Of a stretch of 64,000 nt of DNA, positions 25,439-34,774 are shown in pieces. The DNA is taken from positions 55,069 to 119,068 of the forward strand of contig NZ_JAFJSY010000033.1 of assembly GCF_019857225.1 (NCBI RefSeq). Direction: 5' to 3'. Under the pieces are notes generated by a model. It saw nothing but the letters and a program-made list of their open reading frames with translations, had not been told where the DNA came from and did not search any database. Positions within the stretch are counted from its first letter, which is position 1. Each line of letters starts with the position of its first letter. Source of the stretch: Streptomyces plumbidurans. GTDB lineage: Bacteria > Actinomycetota > Actinomycetes > Streptomycetales > Streptomycetaceae. Both the position numbers and the translations under genes were made by a program.

Positions 25439-27256
25439 ATGACGGTCCTGCCTGACGACGGGCTCTCGCTGGCCGCCGAGTTCCCTGACGCGACTCGTGA
25501 ACAGTGGCAACACCTCGTGGAGGGTGTGCTGCGCAAGTCGGGCAAGGATGTCTCGGGGTCGGCTGCGGAAGAAGCCCTGTCCACCGCGCTCGAGGACGGG
25601 CTGCGCACCCGCCCCCTGTACACCGCGCGCGACGCCGCGCCCGATGCCGGGATGCCCGGGTTCGCCCCGTATGTACGTGGCGGTCGCCCCGAGGGCAACA
25701 CCGGCGGCGGGTGGGATCTGCGGCAGCGGCACACCGTGGGCGGCGACGGCGTCGTGCTCGCCGACCTGGAGAACGGCGTCACCTCGCTCTGGCTGGTCCT
25801 CGGTGAGGGCGGCATCCCGGTGTCGGAGCTCGGGCGGGTGCTGGACGGTGTTTATCTTGATCTTGCTCCCGTCGTTCTCGACGCCGGAGACCAAGTCGAG
25901 GCCGCCGCGCGTGAGTTGATGCGGGTCTATGACGAGCGCGGTGTCGCCCACGACACCGTCCGCGGCAACCTCGGGGGCGATCCGCTCGGGCACGAAGCCC
26001 GTACGGGGCAGGCCCTCGACTTCGCGTCCGTCGTACCGCTCGCCCGGCTGTGCGCCGAACGGTACCCGGGGCTGCGTGCCTTCACCGTCGACGCGCTGCC
26101 CTATCACGAGGCCGGCGGGTCCGCCGCGCAAGAACTCGGCTGCTCCCTCGCCACCGGCGTCGCCTATCTGCGTGCACTCACCGAAGCAGGCGCCGGTTCC
26201 ACAGGACTGACCGTCGAACAGGCCACCGCCCAGCTGGAGTTCCGCTACGCCGCCACCGCCGACCAGTTCCTCACCATCGCCAAGCTGCGCGCCGCGCGCC
26301 GGTTGTGGGCGCGGGTCACCGAGGTGTGCGGGGCGCCCGGCGCCCAGGTGCAGCATGCCGTCACCTCGCCGGTGATGATGACGCGCCGGGACCCCTGGGT
26401 GAACATGCTGCGGACGACGATCGCGACGCTGGCCGCCGGGGTCGGCGGGGCCGACGCCGTGACCGTGCTGCCGTTCGACCACGCGCTCGGACTTCCGGAC
26501 GCGTTCGCGCGACGTATCGCCCGCAACACCTCGACCATCCTCATCGAGGAGTCGCACCTGGCGCGGGTGATCGATCCGGCGGGCGGTTCCTGGTACGTGG
26601 AGCGGCTGACGGACGAACTCGCCCATGCGGGCTGGGAGTTCTTCCAGCGGATCGAGCGGGCAGGGGGGCAGGCTGCCGCCCTTCGCTCCGGGCAGATCGA
26701 GCAGGACCTCGCCGAGACCTGGCAGGCCCGCAGCGGCAGGCTCGCCAAGCGGCGCGAACCCGTCACCGGCGTCAGCGAGTTCCCGAATCTCGCCGAGCCG
26801 GCCGTGGAGCGGGAGCCCGCTCCCGAGCCTCCCTCCGGCGGCCTTCCGCGCGTCCGGCGCGACGAGGCGTACGAGGCGCTGCGTGCCCGTTCCGACGCGC
26901 ACCTGGCCGCCACCGGCTCCCGGCCCCGTATCTTCCTGGCCGCGCTCGGTCCGGCGGCAGCCCATACCGCGCGCCTCACCTTCGCCTCCAACCTCTTCCA
27001 GGCGGGCGGCATCGAGCCCGTCACCGGGGGCACCTTCGAGGAGAGCGGCGCCACCGAGGTGTGTCTGTGCTCCAGCGACGCCGTGTACGAGGAGCAGGCG
27101 GCCGAGGTCTCCGCGCGACTGAAGGCGGCCGGTGCCGCGCATGTGTTCCTCGCCGGGCGGCCCGGGGACCACCCCGGGGTCGACGGTCACGTCTTCGCGG
27201 GCTGCGACGCCGTCGCCGTGCTGTCCGCCACCCTCGACCGTATGGGAGTGTCCTGA
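25439..27256 (+). CDS. mutA: methylmalonyl-CoA mutase small (beta) subunit
   Basis: A 605-residue subunit of the heterodimeric B12 enzyme interconverting (R)-methylmalonyl-CoA and succinyl-CoA. It has the mutase TIM-barrel (for example TVDALPYHEAGGSAAQELG, LDHALG-type FDHALGLPDAF and DPAGGSWYVERLT) followed by a C-terminal cobalamin-domain-like region from about residue 470 that lacks the DxHxxG cobalt-ligand motif, as expected for the non-catalytic subunit. The ATG start has only a weak ribosome-binding site. Its TGA overlaps the mutB ATG by one base (TGATG), so the two are coupled. Confidence 0.95.
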   Translation: MTVLPDDGLSLAAEFPDATREQWQHLVEGVLRKSGKDVSGSAAEEALSTALEDGLRTRPLYTARDAAPDAGMPGFAPYVRGGRPEGNTGGGWDLRQRHTVGGDGVVLADLENGVTSLWLVLGEGGIPVSELGRVLDGVYLDLAPVVLDAGDQVEAAARELMRVYDERGVAHDTVRGNLGGDPLGHEARTGQALDFASVVPLARLCAERYPGLRAFTVDALPYHEAGGSAAQELGCSLATGVAYLRALTEAGAGSTGLTVEQATAQLEFRYAATADQFLTIAKLRAARRLWARVTEVCGAPGAQVQHAVTSPVMMTRRDPWVNMLRTTIATLAAGVGGADAVTVLPFDHALGLPDAFARRIARNTSTILIEESHLARVIDPAGGSWYVERLTDELAHAGWEFFQRIERAGGQAAALRSGQIEQDLAETWQARSGRLAKRREPVTGVSEFPNLAEPAVEREPAPEPPSGGLPRVRRDEAYEALRARSDAHLAATGSRPRIFLAALGPAAAHTARLTFASNLFQAGGIEPVTGGTFEESGATEVCLCSSDAVYEEQAAEVSARLKAAGAAHVFLAGRPGDHPGVDGHVFAGCDAVAVLSATLDRMGVS

Positions 27257-29418
27257 TGGGAATCCCCGACTTCTCCGGGATCGAGCTCGGGGAGCCGAGG
27301 ACCGACGCCGGCGTCGACGACTGGCGCAAGGCGGCCGGGAACGACGGAACCTTCTGGGAGACCCCGGAGGGCATCGCGGTCAAGCCCCTCTACACCGGTC
27401 GTGACCTGGAGGGCCTGGACTTCCTGGACACGTACCCGGGCATGGCGCCGTATCTGCGCGGGCCGTACCCGACGATGTACGTCAACCAGCCCTGGACGAT
27501 CCGCCAGTACGCGGGCTTCTCCACCGCCGAGGAGTCCAACGCCTTCTACCGGCGCAATCTGGCGGCCGGTCAGAAGGGCCTGTCGGTCGCCTTCGACCTG
27601 CCCACGCACCGGGGGTACGACAGCGACCACCCGCGGGTGACGGGCGACGTCGGCATGGCGGGTGTCGCCATCGATTCGATCTACGACATGCGGCAGTTGT
27701 TCGACGGCATTCCGTTGGACAAGATGACCGTGTCGATGACGATGAACGGTGCCGTGCTGCCGGTGCTGGCGCTGTACATCGTGGCGGCGGAGGAACAGGG
27801 CGTAGCGCCCGAGAAGTTGGCCGGGACCATCCAGAACGACATCCTCAAGGAGTTCATGGTCCGCAACACCTACATCTATCCGCCGAAGCCGTCGATGCGG
27901 ATCATCTCCGACATCTTCGCCTTCACCTCGCAGCGGATGCCGCGCTACAACTCCATCTCCATCTCCGGCTATCACATCCAGGAGGCGGGTGCGACGGCCG
28001 ATCTGGAGCTGGCGTACACGCTCGCGGACGGGGTCGAGTACATCCGGGCGGGGCGTGAAGCGGGCCTGGACGTGGACGCGTTCGCGCCGAGGCTGTCGTT
28101 CTTCTGGGCGATCGGCATGAACTTCTTCATGGAGGTCGCCAAGCTGCGGGCGGCGCGGCTGCTGTGGGCGAAGCTGGTGAAGCAGTTCGACCCGCAGAAC
28201 GCCAAGTCCCTTTCCCTGCGCACCCATTCGCAGACCTCGGGCTGGTCGCTGACCGCGCAGGACGTGTTCAACAACGTCACGCGTACGTGTGTGGAGGCGA
28301 TGGCGGCGACGCAGGGCCACACGCAGTCGCTGCACACCAACGCCCTCGACGAGGCGCTCGCGCTGCCCACCGACTTCTCGGCCCGTATCGCGCGCAACAC
28401 GCAGCTGCTGATCCAGCAGGAGTCCGGTACGACGCGGACGATCGACCCGTGGGGCGGCAGCGCCTACGTCGAGAAGCTGACGTACGACCTCGCCCGGCGG
28501 GCCTGGCAGCACATCCAGGAGGTCGAGCAGGCGGGCGGCATGGCCAAGGCGATCGACGCCGGCATCCCCAAGCTGCGCATCGAGGAGGCCGCGGCCCGCA
28601 CCCAGGCCCGGATCGACTCGGGGCGTCAGCCCGTCATCGGCGTCAACAAGTACCGGGTCGACAGCGACGAGCAGATCGACGTGCTCAAGGTCGACAACTC
28701 CTCCGTACGGGCGCAGCAGATCGAGAAGTTGCGGCGGCTGCGGGCGGAGCGGGACGAGCGGGCCTGCCAGGACGCGCTCGACGCGCTCACCCGGGCCGCG
28801 GGCGGCGAGGGCAACCTGCTGGAGCTGGCGGTGAACGCGGCCCGCGCGAAGGCCACCGTGGGCGAGATCTCGGACGCCCTGGAGAAGGTGTACGGGCGGC
28901 ACGCGAGCCAGATCCGTACCATCACCGGCGTGTACCGCAACGAAGCCGGCGAGTCCCCGTCCGTGGAGCGCACCCGCACGCTCGTGTCCGACTTCGAGGA
29001 GGCCGAGGGGCGCCGTCCGCGCATCCTGGTCGCCAAGATGGGCCAGGACGGCCACGACCGCGGCCAGAAGGTGATCGCGACCGCGTTCGCCGACCTCGGC
29101 TTCGACGTGGACGTCGGCCCGCTCTTCCAGACGCCCGCCGAGGTGGCACGCCAGGCCGTCGAGGCCGACGTGCACATCGTCGGGGTGTCGTCGCTGGCGG
29201 CCGGGCACCTCACCCTCGTACCGGCGCTGCGCGAGCAGCTCGCCGAGGAGGGGCGCGAGGACATCATGATCGTGGTGGGCGGCGTGATCCCGCCGCAGGA
29301 TGTGCCCACGCTCCTGGAGATGGGTGCGGCGGCCGTCTTCCCGCCCGGGACGGTGATCCCGGACGCGGCCCACGATCTCGTACGACGGCTGGCGGCCGGT
29401 CTCGGGCACGAGCTGTAG
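27256..29418 (+). CDS. mutB: methylmalonyl-CoA mutase large (alpha, catalytic) subunit
   Basis: A 720-residue catalytic subunit. The barrel motifs TYPGMAPYLRGPYPTMY, DLPTHRGYDSDHPRV and MTMNGAVLPVLA are present, plus DPWGGSAYVEKLT. The C-terminal B12 domain starts near residue 590 with RPRILVAKMGQDGHDRGQKV, containing the DGHDRG cobalt-binding histidine, and later GGVIPP. It matches the family length. It feeds propionyl-CoA breakdown into the TCA cycle or supplies methylmalonyl-CoA for polyketides. Confidence 0.97.
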   Translation: MGIPDFSGIELGEPRTDAGVDDWRKAAGNDGTFWETPEGIAVKPLYTGRDLEGLDFLDTYPGMAPYLRGPYPTMYVNQPWTIRQYAGFSTAEESNAFYRRNLAAGQKGLSVAFDLPTHRGYDSDHPRVTGDVGMAGVAIDSIYDMRQLFDGIPLDKMTVSMTMNGAVLPVLALYIVAAEEQGVAPEKLAGTIQNDILKEFMVRNTYIYPPKPSMRIISDIFAFTSQRMPRYNSISISGYHIQEAGATADLELAYTLADGVEYIRAGREAGLDVDAFAPRLSFFWAIGMNFFMEVAKLRAARLLWAKLVKQFDPQNAKSLSLRTHSQTSGWSLTAQDVFNNVTRTCVEAMAATQGHTQSLHTNALDEALALPTDFSARIARNTQLLIQQESGTTRTIDPWGGSAYVEKLTYDLARRAWQHIQEVEQAGGMAKAIDAGIPKLRIEEAAARTQARIDSGRQPVIGVNKYRVDSDEQIDVLKVDNSSVRAQQIEKLRRLRAERDERACQDALDALTRAAGGEGNLLELAVNAARAKATVGEISDALEKVYGRHASQIRTITGVYRNEAGESPSVERTRTLVSDFEEAEGRRPRILVAKMGQDGHDRGQKVIATAFADLGFDVDVGPLFQTPAEVARQAVEADVHIVGVSSLAAGHLTLVPALREQLAEEGREDIMIVVGGVIPPQDVPTLLEMGAAAVFPPGTVIPDAAHDLVRRLAAGLGHEL

Positions 29419-29423
29419 CGGCC

Positions 29424-30428
29424 ATGGCAGCGATCGAACTCGACACGTATGTGAAGGGCGTGCTCGACGGGAAGCGGGCGATCGTCGCGCGCGCCATCAC
29501 GCTCGTCGAGTCCACCCGACCCCAACACCGGGCGCTGGCACAGCAGTTGCTGACCGAGCTGCTGCCGCACAGCGGGAAGGCGCGACGGATCGGGGTCAGC
29601 GGGGTGCCGGGCGTCGGGAAGTCGACCTTCATCGACGCGTTCGGGACGATGCTCACTGGGCTGGGGTACCGGGTCGCGGTGCTGGCCGTGGACCCCTCCT
29701 CCACCCGTACCGGCGGGTCCATCCTCGGCGACAAGACGCGCATGGAGCGCCTGGCCGTGGACCCCGCGGCATTCATCCGCCCCTCCCCCACGGCGGGGAC
29801 GCTGGGCGGTGTCGCCAAAGCGACCCGGGAGTCGATCGTCGTCATGGAGGCGGCGGGCTACGACGTGATCCTCGTGGAGACGGTCGGTGTCGGGCAGTCG
29901 GAGACCGCCGTCGCCAACATGGTCGACTCCTTCCTGCTGTTGACGCTGGCGCGTACGGGCGACCAGTTGCAGGGCATCAAGAAGGGCGTCCTGGAGCTGG
30001 CCGACGTGATCGCCGTCAACAAGGCGGACGGGCCGCACGAACGCGACGCCCGCGCCGCCGCACGGGAGTTGGCGGGCGCGCTGCGGCTGATGCACGGCAA
30101 GGACGCGTTCTGGACGCCGCCGGTGCTGCACTGCAGCGCCCGCGAGTCGTCCGGACTGGACTCCGTCTGGGAGCGCCTGGAACAGCACCGCACCCTGCTC
30201 GACAGCACCGGCCGCCTCGCGGAGAAGCGGCGTGGCCAGCAGGTCGACTGGACCTGGGGCATGGTCCACGACGAACTCCTCGACCGCCTCCACCACGATC
30301 CCGCCGTACGCGCGCTCGTGCCGTCTCTCGAACAGCAGGTCAGGGACGGCGAGTTGACGGCTACGCTGGCGGCGGAGCGGATTCTTGAGGCGTTCCGGGG
30401 GACGGACGGGGACGGGCCGGCTTCCTGA
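29424..30428 (+). CDS. meaB: methylmalonyl-CoA mutase-associated G3E GTPase MeaB
   Basis: A 334-residue GTPase chaperone that gates B12 delivery and protects the mutase. Walker A GVPGVGKST (about residue 60), the DPSSTRTGGSILGDKTRM block, the ETVGVGQSE switch and the NKADG guanine-specificity motif are all visible, with a helical C-terminal dimerisation part. It begins 5 nt after the mutB stop, so mutA-mutB-meaB form one operon. The ArgK/MeaB distinction rests on this context. Confidence 0.96.
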   Translation: MAAIELDTYVKGVLDGKRAIVARAITLVESTRPQHRALAQQLLTELLPHSGKARRIGVSGVPGVGKSTFIDAFGTMLTGLGYRVAVLAVDPSSTRTGGSILGDKTRMERLAVDPAAFIRPSPTAGTLGGVAKATRESIVVMEAAGYDVILVETVGVGQSETAVANMVDSFLLLTLARTGDQLQGIKKGVLELADVIAVNKADGPHERDARAAARELAGALRLMHGKDAFWTPPVLHCSARESSGLDSVWERLEQHRTLLDSTGRLAEKRRGQQVDWTWGMVHDELLDRLHHDPAVRALVPSLEQQVRDGELTATLAAERILEAFRGTDGDGPAS

Positions 30429-30434
30429 GCCGGC
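30416..30434. terminator. hairpin between convergent meaB and ku
   Basis: CCGGCT (30417-30422) and AGCCGG (30428-30433), extended by one G-C pair on each side, make a 7-bp stem with a 5-nt loop overlapping the meaB stop codon. It can serve both convergent genes. Confidence 0.5.
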
Positions 30435-30461
30435 TGCGCTTCTTGAGCACGCGGGCGCGGT

Positions 30462-31562
30462 CTAGGCCGAGCGCCTGCGTGAAGCCGTCTTCTTCGCCGG
30501 AGTCTGCTTGGCGGTGGTCTTCTTCGCCGTCGACTTCTTGGCCGTGGACTTCTGCGTGCTCTGGTTCTTCGTGCTCTGGGACGACTTCGATGCCGTCTTC
30601 TTCACCGAGGACGAGGACGAGGCCGTGGACTTCTTGGCGGCGGTCTTCTTGCCCGTCGTCTTCTTGGCGGGCGACTTCTTGGCTGGCGACTTCTTGGCCG
30701 TCCGTTTCCGCGTCGGAAGGTGGGTGACTTCGGCGTCCTCCTGAGAACCGTCCTCCTGGGCACCGTCCTCCTGGGAGGCCTCCTCGCCCCGCGACTCCTT
30801 GGCCGCCTGCACGCTCTTCTCCAGGGCCGCCATGAGGTCGAGCACCTTGCCGCCGCGGGCCGGTTCGGGGCTCTGCGGGGGTGCTTCGCCTGCGGCCTTC
30901 GCCGCGACCACCTCTTCGAGGGCCTCGCGGTACTCGTCGTGCAGCTCCTCGATGTCGATCTCGCCCAGGGTGTCCATCAGGGCGTCCGCGAGGTCGAGTT
31001 CCTTGTCGTTGACGGTGACGTTCGTGTCGGGGGCGACGCCCTCCGGGGCGCGTACCTCGTCCGGCCACAGCAGGCCGTGCATCGCGATGGCGTCCCCGAC
31101 CACACGCAGCATCCCCAGGCGCTCCTTGCCGCGCAGTGCGAACTTCGCGACGGCCACCTTGTTGCTGCGCTTGAGCGCCTCACGGAGCAGGGTGTACGGC
31201 TTGGCCGCCGGGGCCCCGCCCGCCTCGAGGTAGTACGCCGCGTCCATCTGCAGCGGGTCGATGCGGTCCGCCGGTACGAAGGCCACGATCTCGATCGTCC
31301 TGGCCGTGGGCAGCGGCAGATGGGACAGGTCCTCGTCCGTGATCGGAATCATCGAGCCGTCGGCGTCCTCGTAGGCCTTGCCGATCTCCGCCCCGCTGAC
31401 CTCCTTCTCCTCCAGCTCGCAGACCTTGCGGTAGCGAATGCGGCCGCCGTCCTCCGTATGGATCTGGCGGAAGGAGATGGAGTGGTTTTCGGTGGCGTTC
31501 ACCAGCTTGATCGGGATGCTGACCAGACCGAACGAGATGGCGCCGTTCCATATGGATCGCAC
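30462..31562 (-). CDS. ku: non-homologous end-joining protein Ku with Lys-rich tail
   Basis: A 366-residue homodimeric DNA end-binding protein. The bacterial Ku core (about residues 1-255) starts MRSIWNGAISFGLVSIPIKL-like and contains YRKVCELEEKEV, GLLWPDEVR and the bridge-region motifs. It ends with about 85 residues of KKSPAKK/KKTTAKK-type histone-H1-like repeats, plausible for DNA retention. The second GTG (31562) was chosen over 31571 because the AAAGGG upstream is correctly spaced and the conserved start RSIWNG follows. It is divergent from the LigD-type polymerase across 62 bp. Confidence 0.95.
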   Translation of the reverse strand: MRSIWNGAISFGLVSIPIKLVNATENHSISFRQIHTEDGGRIRYRKVCELEEKEVSGAEIGKAYEDADGSMIPITDEDLSHLPLPTARTIEIVAFVPADRIDPLQMDAAYYLEAGGAPAAKPYTLLREALKRSNKVAVAKFALRGKERLGMLRVVGDAIAMHGLLWPDEVRAPEGVAPDTNVTVNDKELDLADALMDTLGEIDIEELHDEYREALEEVVAAKAAGEAPPQSPEPARGGKVLDLMAALEKSVQAAKESRGEEASQEDGAQEDGSQEDAEVTHLPTRKRTAKKSPAKKSPAKKTTGKKTAAKKSTASSSSSVKKTASKSSQSTKNQSTQKSTAKKSTAKKTTAKQTPAKKTASRRRSA

Positions 31563-31624
31563 GTGCAGCACCCTTTCGTTGGGTTTGCCCCGCTCCTTTG
31601 CGGTTTGCGTGAGATTCTCATCGT
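31563..31624. promoter_or_regulatory. ku / ligD-pol divergent promoter region
   Basis: Only 62 bp separate the two divergent NHEJ start codons, so the promoters must overlap or lie back-to-back, which suggests coordinated expression. No unambiguous -10/-35 was recognised. Confidence 0.4.
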
Positions 31625-32506
31625 ATGACGCCGATCACGGAGGTGGAGGGGAGACGTCTCGCCCTCAGCAACCTGGAGAAGGTGCTCTATCCCGCCACCG
31701 GGTTCACCAAGGGCGAGGTGCTGCACTACTACGCCATCGCCGCCGAGGTTCTGCTGCCTCACCTGCGGGATCGTCCCGTGTCGTTCCTGCGGTATCCCGA
31801 CGGGCCGGACGGTCAGGTCTTCTTCGCCAAGAACGTGCCGCCCGGTACGCCCGACTGGGTCACCACCGCCGAGGTGCCGCGGGTGGAGGGGCCGGCGCGG
31901 ATGGTGTTCGTGCAGGACCTGCCGAGTCTGATGTGGGCGGCCAATCTCGTGACCGAGCTGCACACGCCCCAGTGGGTCATCGCGGACCCGGGCGTCGCCG
32001 ACCGGATCGTCTTCGACCTCGACCCCGGCCCGCCCGCGACCGTCGTCCACTGCTGCGAGGTCGCGCTCTGGCTGCGGGAACGGCTGGCCGCCGACGGCAT
32101 CCGGGCCTGCGCCAAGACCTCCGGGTCCAAGGGCCTGCATCTGCTCGCGGCCGTACGGCCGACGCCGTCGGAGCGGGTCAGCGAGTACGCCAAGGAGCTC
32201 GCCGTGGAGGCCGAACGGGCCATGCCCCGACTGGTCCTGCACCGGATGACGCGGAGTCTGCGGCCCGGCAAGGTGTTCGTCGACTGGAGCCAGAACGCGG
32301 CCCGCAAGACCACCGCCGCGCCCTACACACTACGGGCCCGCAGCGAGCCCACCGTCTCCGCGCCGGTGACCTGGAGCGAGGTCGAGGAGTGCGGCGCGCC
32401 CGCCCGCCTCACCTTCCAGGCAGGCGACATCGCCCCCCGCGTACAGGACTACGGCGACCTGCTGACCCCGCTGCTCGACGCGGAGGACGCCGGGTCGGTT
32501 CCCTGA
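31625..32506 (+). CDS. LigD-type NHEJ DNA primase/polymerase (PolDom)
   Basis: A 293-residue stand-alone polymerase domain of the archaeo-eukaryotic primase superfamily that fills ends during NHEJ. Visible are LSNLEKVLYP near the N-terminus, the metal-binding DLDPG (about residue 138), KTSGSKGLHLL and the final VDWSQNAARKTTAAPYTLRAR block. It lacks ligase and phosphoesterase domains, so a separate ATP-dependent ligase must be encoded elsewhere. ATG start at the beginning of the conserved region. It is divergent from ku. Confidence 0.94.
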   Translation: MTPITEVEGRRLALSNLEKVLYPATGFTKGEVLHYYAIAAEVLLPHLRDRPVSFLRYPDGPDGQVFFAKNVPPGTPDWVTTAEVPRVEGPARMVFVQDLPSLMWAANLVTELHTPQWVIADPGVADRIVFDLDPGPPATVVHCCEVALWLRERLAADGIRACAKTSGSKGLHLLAAVRPTPSERVSEYAKELAVEAERAMPRLVLHRMTRSLRPGKVFVDWSQNAARKTTAAPYTLRARSEPTVSAPVTWSEVEECGAPARLTFQAGDIAPRVQDYGDLLTPLLDAEDAGSVP

Positions 32507-32558
32507 GGGGGCTCGGCGGGCCGCCCGGGGCGCGCCAACTGAACCCGCACCCAGCCCC

Positions 32559-33362
32559 TCACACCCGCGTCCACGTATGCCGATCCCGCGCCATCGCGTG
32601 CAGCGCCTCCACGTCCGCCGGCTTCAGCACGCCGCCGAGGCGGGTCAGGGTGTCGAGGTCCGTGTCCTTCATGATGCGGACCTCGCGGAGCGGGGCCGGG
32701 ACGGAGACGTCCGTGGGTTCGGTGAGGGCCAGGACCGGGTGGACCTCGGCGGTCAGGGCGTAGGAGGCGCGGTCGGCGTCGGCGCGGACGCGGCGCAGGA
32801 GGGGCTGGGGGTCGCGGCGGCCCAGGGTGACCAGGGGGTCGGTGATCGTCACCTTCTGCTTGCGGGCGTACAGCGTGTGGACGGCGAACAGGCCGCCCGG
32901 GCCGATCGTCAGGTGGTGGATGCGGTCGCCGCCGGGCAGCGGCACCGAGTGCAGGGTGTGCCAGCCCGCGCCGTCGAGGCGGTCGAGGGCCTCGCCGATC
33001 GCCTGCTCCGCCGTCAGCGCCTTGCGCCGGGGGTCCGGACGCAGCCGGTGGGACGGGCCCGGTTCCCGGTCCAGGGCGATCAGGAGCGCCTCGCCGGGCC
33101 GGTTGGGTGCCAGGTCGTCGTCGGGGTGGAGGGAGAGCCGGGCCAGTTCGGCCGGCGTCGGGACCGGCGGCGGGCCGACGGTGACCGGGCCGGTGAGGAA
33201 GGGGCCCAGCGCCTTCAGCACCTGCTCCTCCTCACCCTCGGTAAGCAGGTTGACCCGCGCGGCCTCGCGGTCGTACCAGGCGACGTTGCGCCCGTCCCTG
33301 TGGCAAACGTAGAGCCGCTCCTGGCCGTGTCGCCAGGACGGTATGACTCGCAGTCCGGTCAT
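32559..33362 (-). CDS. NERD (nuclease-related) domain protein
   Basis: A 267-residue soluble protein. From about residue 118 it carries a NERD domain: EQAIGEALDRLDGAGWHTLHSV, then GDRIHHLTIGPGGLFAVHT (the D...hhhGPxGhFxh core) and a KxK strand. The N-terminal 110 residues contain YVCHRDGRNVAWYDRE and a Pro-rich linker. NERD domains are thought to be nuclease-like and are often near DNA processing genes; here the neighbour is the NHEJ pair, with 52 nt between convergent stops. The nuclease function is inferred only. Confidence 0.85.
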   Translation of the reverse strand: MTGLRVIPSWRHGQERLYVCHRDGRNVAWYDREAARVNLLTEGEEEQVLKALGPFLTGPVTVGPPPVPTPAELARLSLHPDDDLAPNRPGEALLIALDREPGPSHRLRPDPRRKALTAEQAIGEALDRLDGAGWHTLHSVPLPGGDRIHHLTIGPGGLFAVHTLYARKQKVTITDPLVTLGRRDPQPLLRRVRADADRASYALTAEVHPVLALTEPTDVSVPAPLREVRIMKDTDLDTLTRLGGVLKPADVEALHAMARDRHTWTRV

Positions 33363-33460
33363 GCGCCATCACCCCTTGACCATGGGAACAGGCGGGGTGC
33401 TCCCCAGGCAAGAAGACGGTTACCTTTGGGAGGAGTTGGGAGGGCCTTGGGGAGGCGTCG

Positions 33461-33967
33461 TTGCGTACCCGCAGGAAGCAACCCGATGTACCGGCTCCGG
33501 ACCGTCCATGGAGCGAGATAGTGCCCGGACTGTGGATGGGCGGACATCAGTTCAGGGGCGGCGCCGGTGATCTGCAGCTCGCTGTGGTGCGGGACGAGTT
33601 CGATCTTGTGCAGACCCTGCTGAGGATGCCCGGACACGGGCCCGACCCCGGGGTGGAGCACCATGTGTGGCCGATACCCGACGGGCCGCTGGACGGCACA
33701 CAGCTCGCGGGTGTGATGCGACTGGCACGGGCCGCGGGCGAGGCACTGGACGAGGGCCGCAAGGTCCTCGTCCGCTGTTACCACGGCTACAACCGCTCGG
33801 GTCTCGTGGTCGCGCACGCCCTGGTGCGCCGCGGCCACTCCGCCGAGCAGGCGATCCGGCTCATCCGCTCCCGCCGCTCGCCCTGGGCGCTGCACAACGA
33901 GCTCTTCGTGGACTACCTGCGCGCCGGGCTGCCGACGGCCCGGCTGCTGGAGGAGCTGGCGGAGTAG
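33461..33967 (+). CDS. dual-specificity-type protein phosphatase
   Basis: A 168-residue cysteine phosphatase. The P-loop is VRCYHGYNRSGL, a full C-x5-R (Cys106 to Arg112) followed by Ser, and an upstream Asp in HHVWPIPDGPLD is the likely general acid. The TTG start has GGAGG 5 nt upstream. It is small enough to be a stand-alone catalytic domain. Substrate unknown; it is divergent from the NERD gene and upstream of a lipoprotein gene. Confidence 0.85.
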   Translation: MRTRRKQPDVPAPDRPWSEIVPGLWMGGHQFRGGAGDLQLAVVRDEFDLVQTLLRMPGHGPDPGVEHHVWPIPDGPLDGTQLAGVMRLARAAGEALDEGRKVLVRCYHGYNRSGLVVAHALVRRGHSAEQAIRLIRSRRSPWALHNELFVDYLRAGLPTARLLEELAE

Positions 33968-34036
33968 CGAGGTAATCGTTTCGCCGGACGAATAGGGTGT
34001 ACCGGGTCACCGATCGTTCTCAGTCACAGGAGTACA

Positions 34037-34774
34037 GTGCTCCGCTCCCGCGCCGCACGCACCACCCTCGCCCTGGCCGCGCTCGCCCTGGCGGCGGGCT
34101 GCGGTGACGCGGGCGGGCTGCAGGGCGCGGGGACCACGCCGACCGCGACCAGCCCGGCCAGGCTCTGGCCCAGCCTGACGCCCGCGTCCAGCCCCGCCTG
34201 GAACTACGACAACGGCGAGTCCGAGACGATGAAGGGCGTCACCGCTCCCGGCGGCGACATCCGGAAGGTGGACCCAGCGACGATCGTGCGGGCGGAGATC
34301 GCCCAGCACGCGGACGACTACGCCGGCTCGAAGGCGCCGTACCGCGAGACCGTGCGCCGGTTGGACGACTGCGGCAAGCACCCGGCGGACGCGAAGTGCC
34401 CGCTGCTCAGGCCCTACTACCGGGACATCACCGGCGACGGGCGCCCCGACCTCACGCTGGGCTTCCGGCTGCTGCCCGGTAACCAGACCGCCGTGCGCGT
34501 CTACACGGTCGAGGGCGGCCGGGTCGTGCAGGTCATGTCCAACAACGACGCCGTGAGCGGGGTCGAACTGGCCGGGCGCTCGGTGATCATCCATGCGCCG
34601 TCCGACCTGTCGGACTACGAGTACCGCTTCCAGTGGACCTGGGACCCGGAGCAGAAGGTCATGCTGCTCACCCACGACGAGATGCTGCACAACGGCAAGC
34701 GCGAGCAGCCGCCGAAGCGCCCGTCGGCGGCACCCTCAGCGGTGCCCTCCCTCTCCCCCTCGGCGACTCCATGA
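34037..34774 (+). CDS. lipoprotein, translationally coupled to a histidine kinase
   Basis: A 245-residue exported protein. The signal peptide ends in the lipobox LALAAGC (Cys about residue 22), followed by a Thr/Pro/Ser linker. The body has PYYRDITGDGRPDLTLGFRL, a D-x-T-x-D-G-x-x-D Ca-binding (FG-GAP-like) motif, and it ends in a Ser/Pro tail. The GTG start follows CAGGAG. Its stop overlaps the kinase ATG by 4 nt (ATGA), which suggests that it modulates the kinase, in the way CseA lipoprotein accompanies CseB/CseC; that role is inference. Confidence 0.85.
   Translation: MLRSRAARTTLALAALALAAGCGDAGGLQGAGTTPTATSPARLWPSLTPASSPAWNYDNGESETMKGVTAPGGDIRKVDPATIVRAEIAQHADDYAGSKAPYRETVRRLDDCGKHPADAKCPLLRPYYRDITGDGRPDLTLGFRLLPGNQTAVRVYTVEGGRVVQVMSNNDAVSGVELAGRSVIIHAPSDLSDYEYRFQWTWDPEQKVMLLTHDEMLHNGKREQPPKRPSAAPSAVPSLSPSATP

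Noticed and set aside
28164..30428. Long plus-strand frame running into meaB
   Set aside because: Only the 3' part from 29424 is meaB; the 5' part is an out-of-frame reading of mutB.
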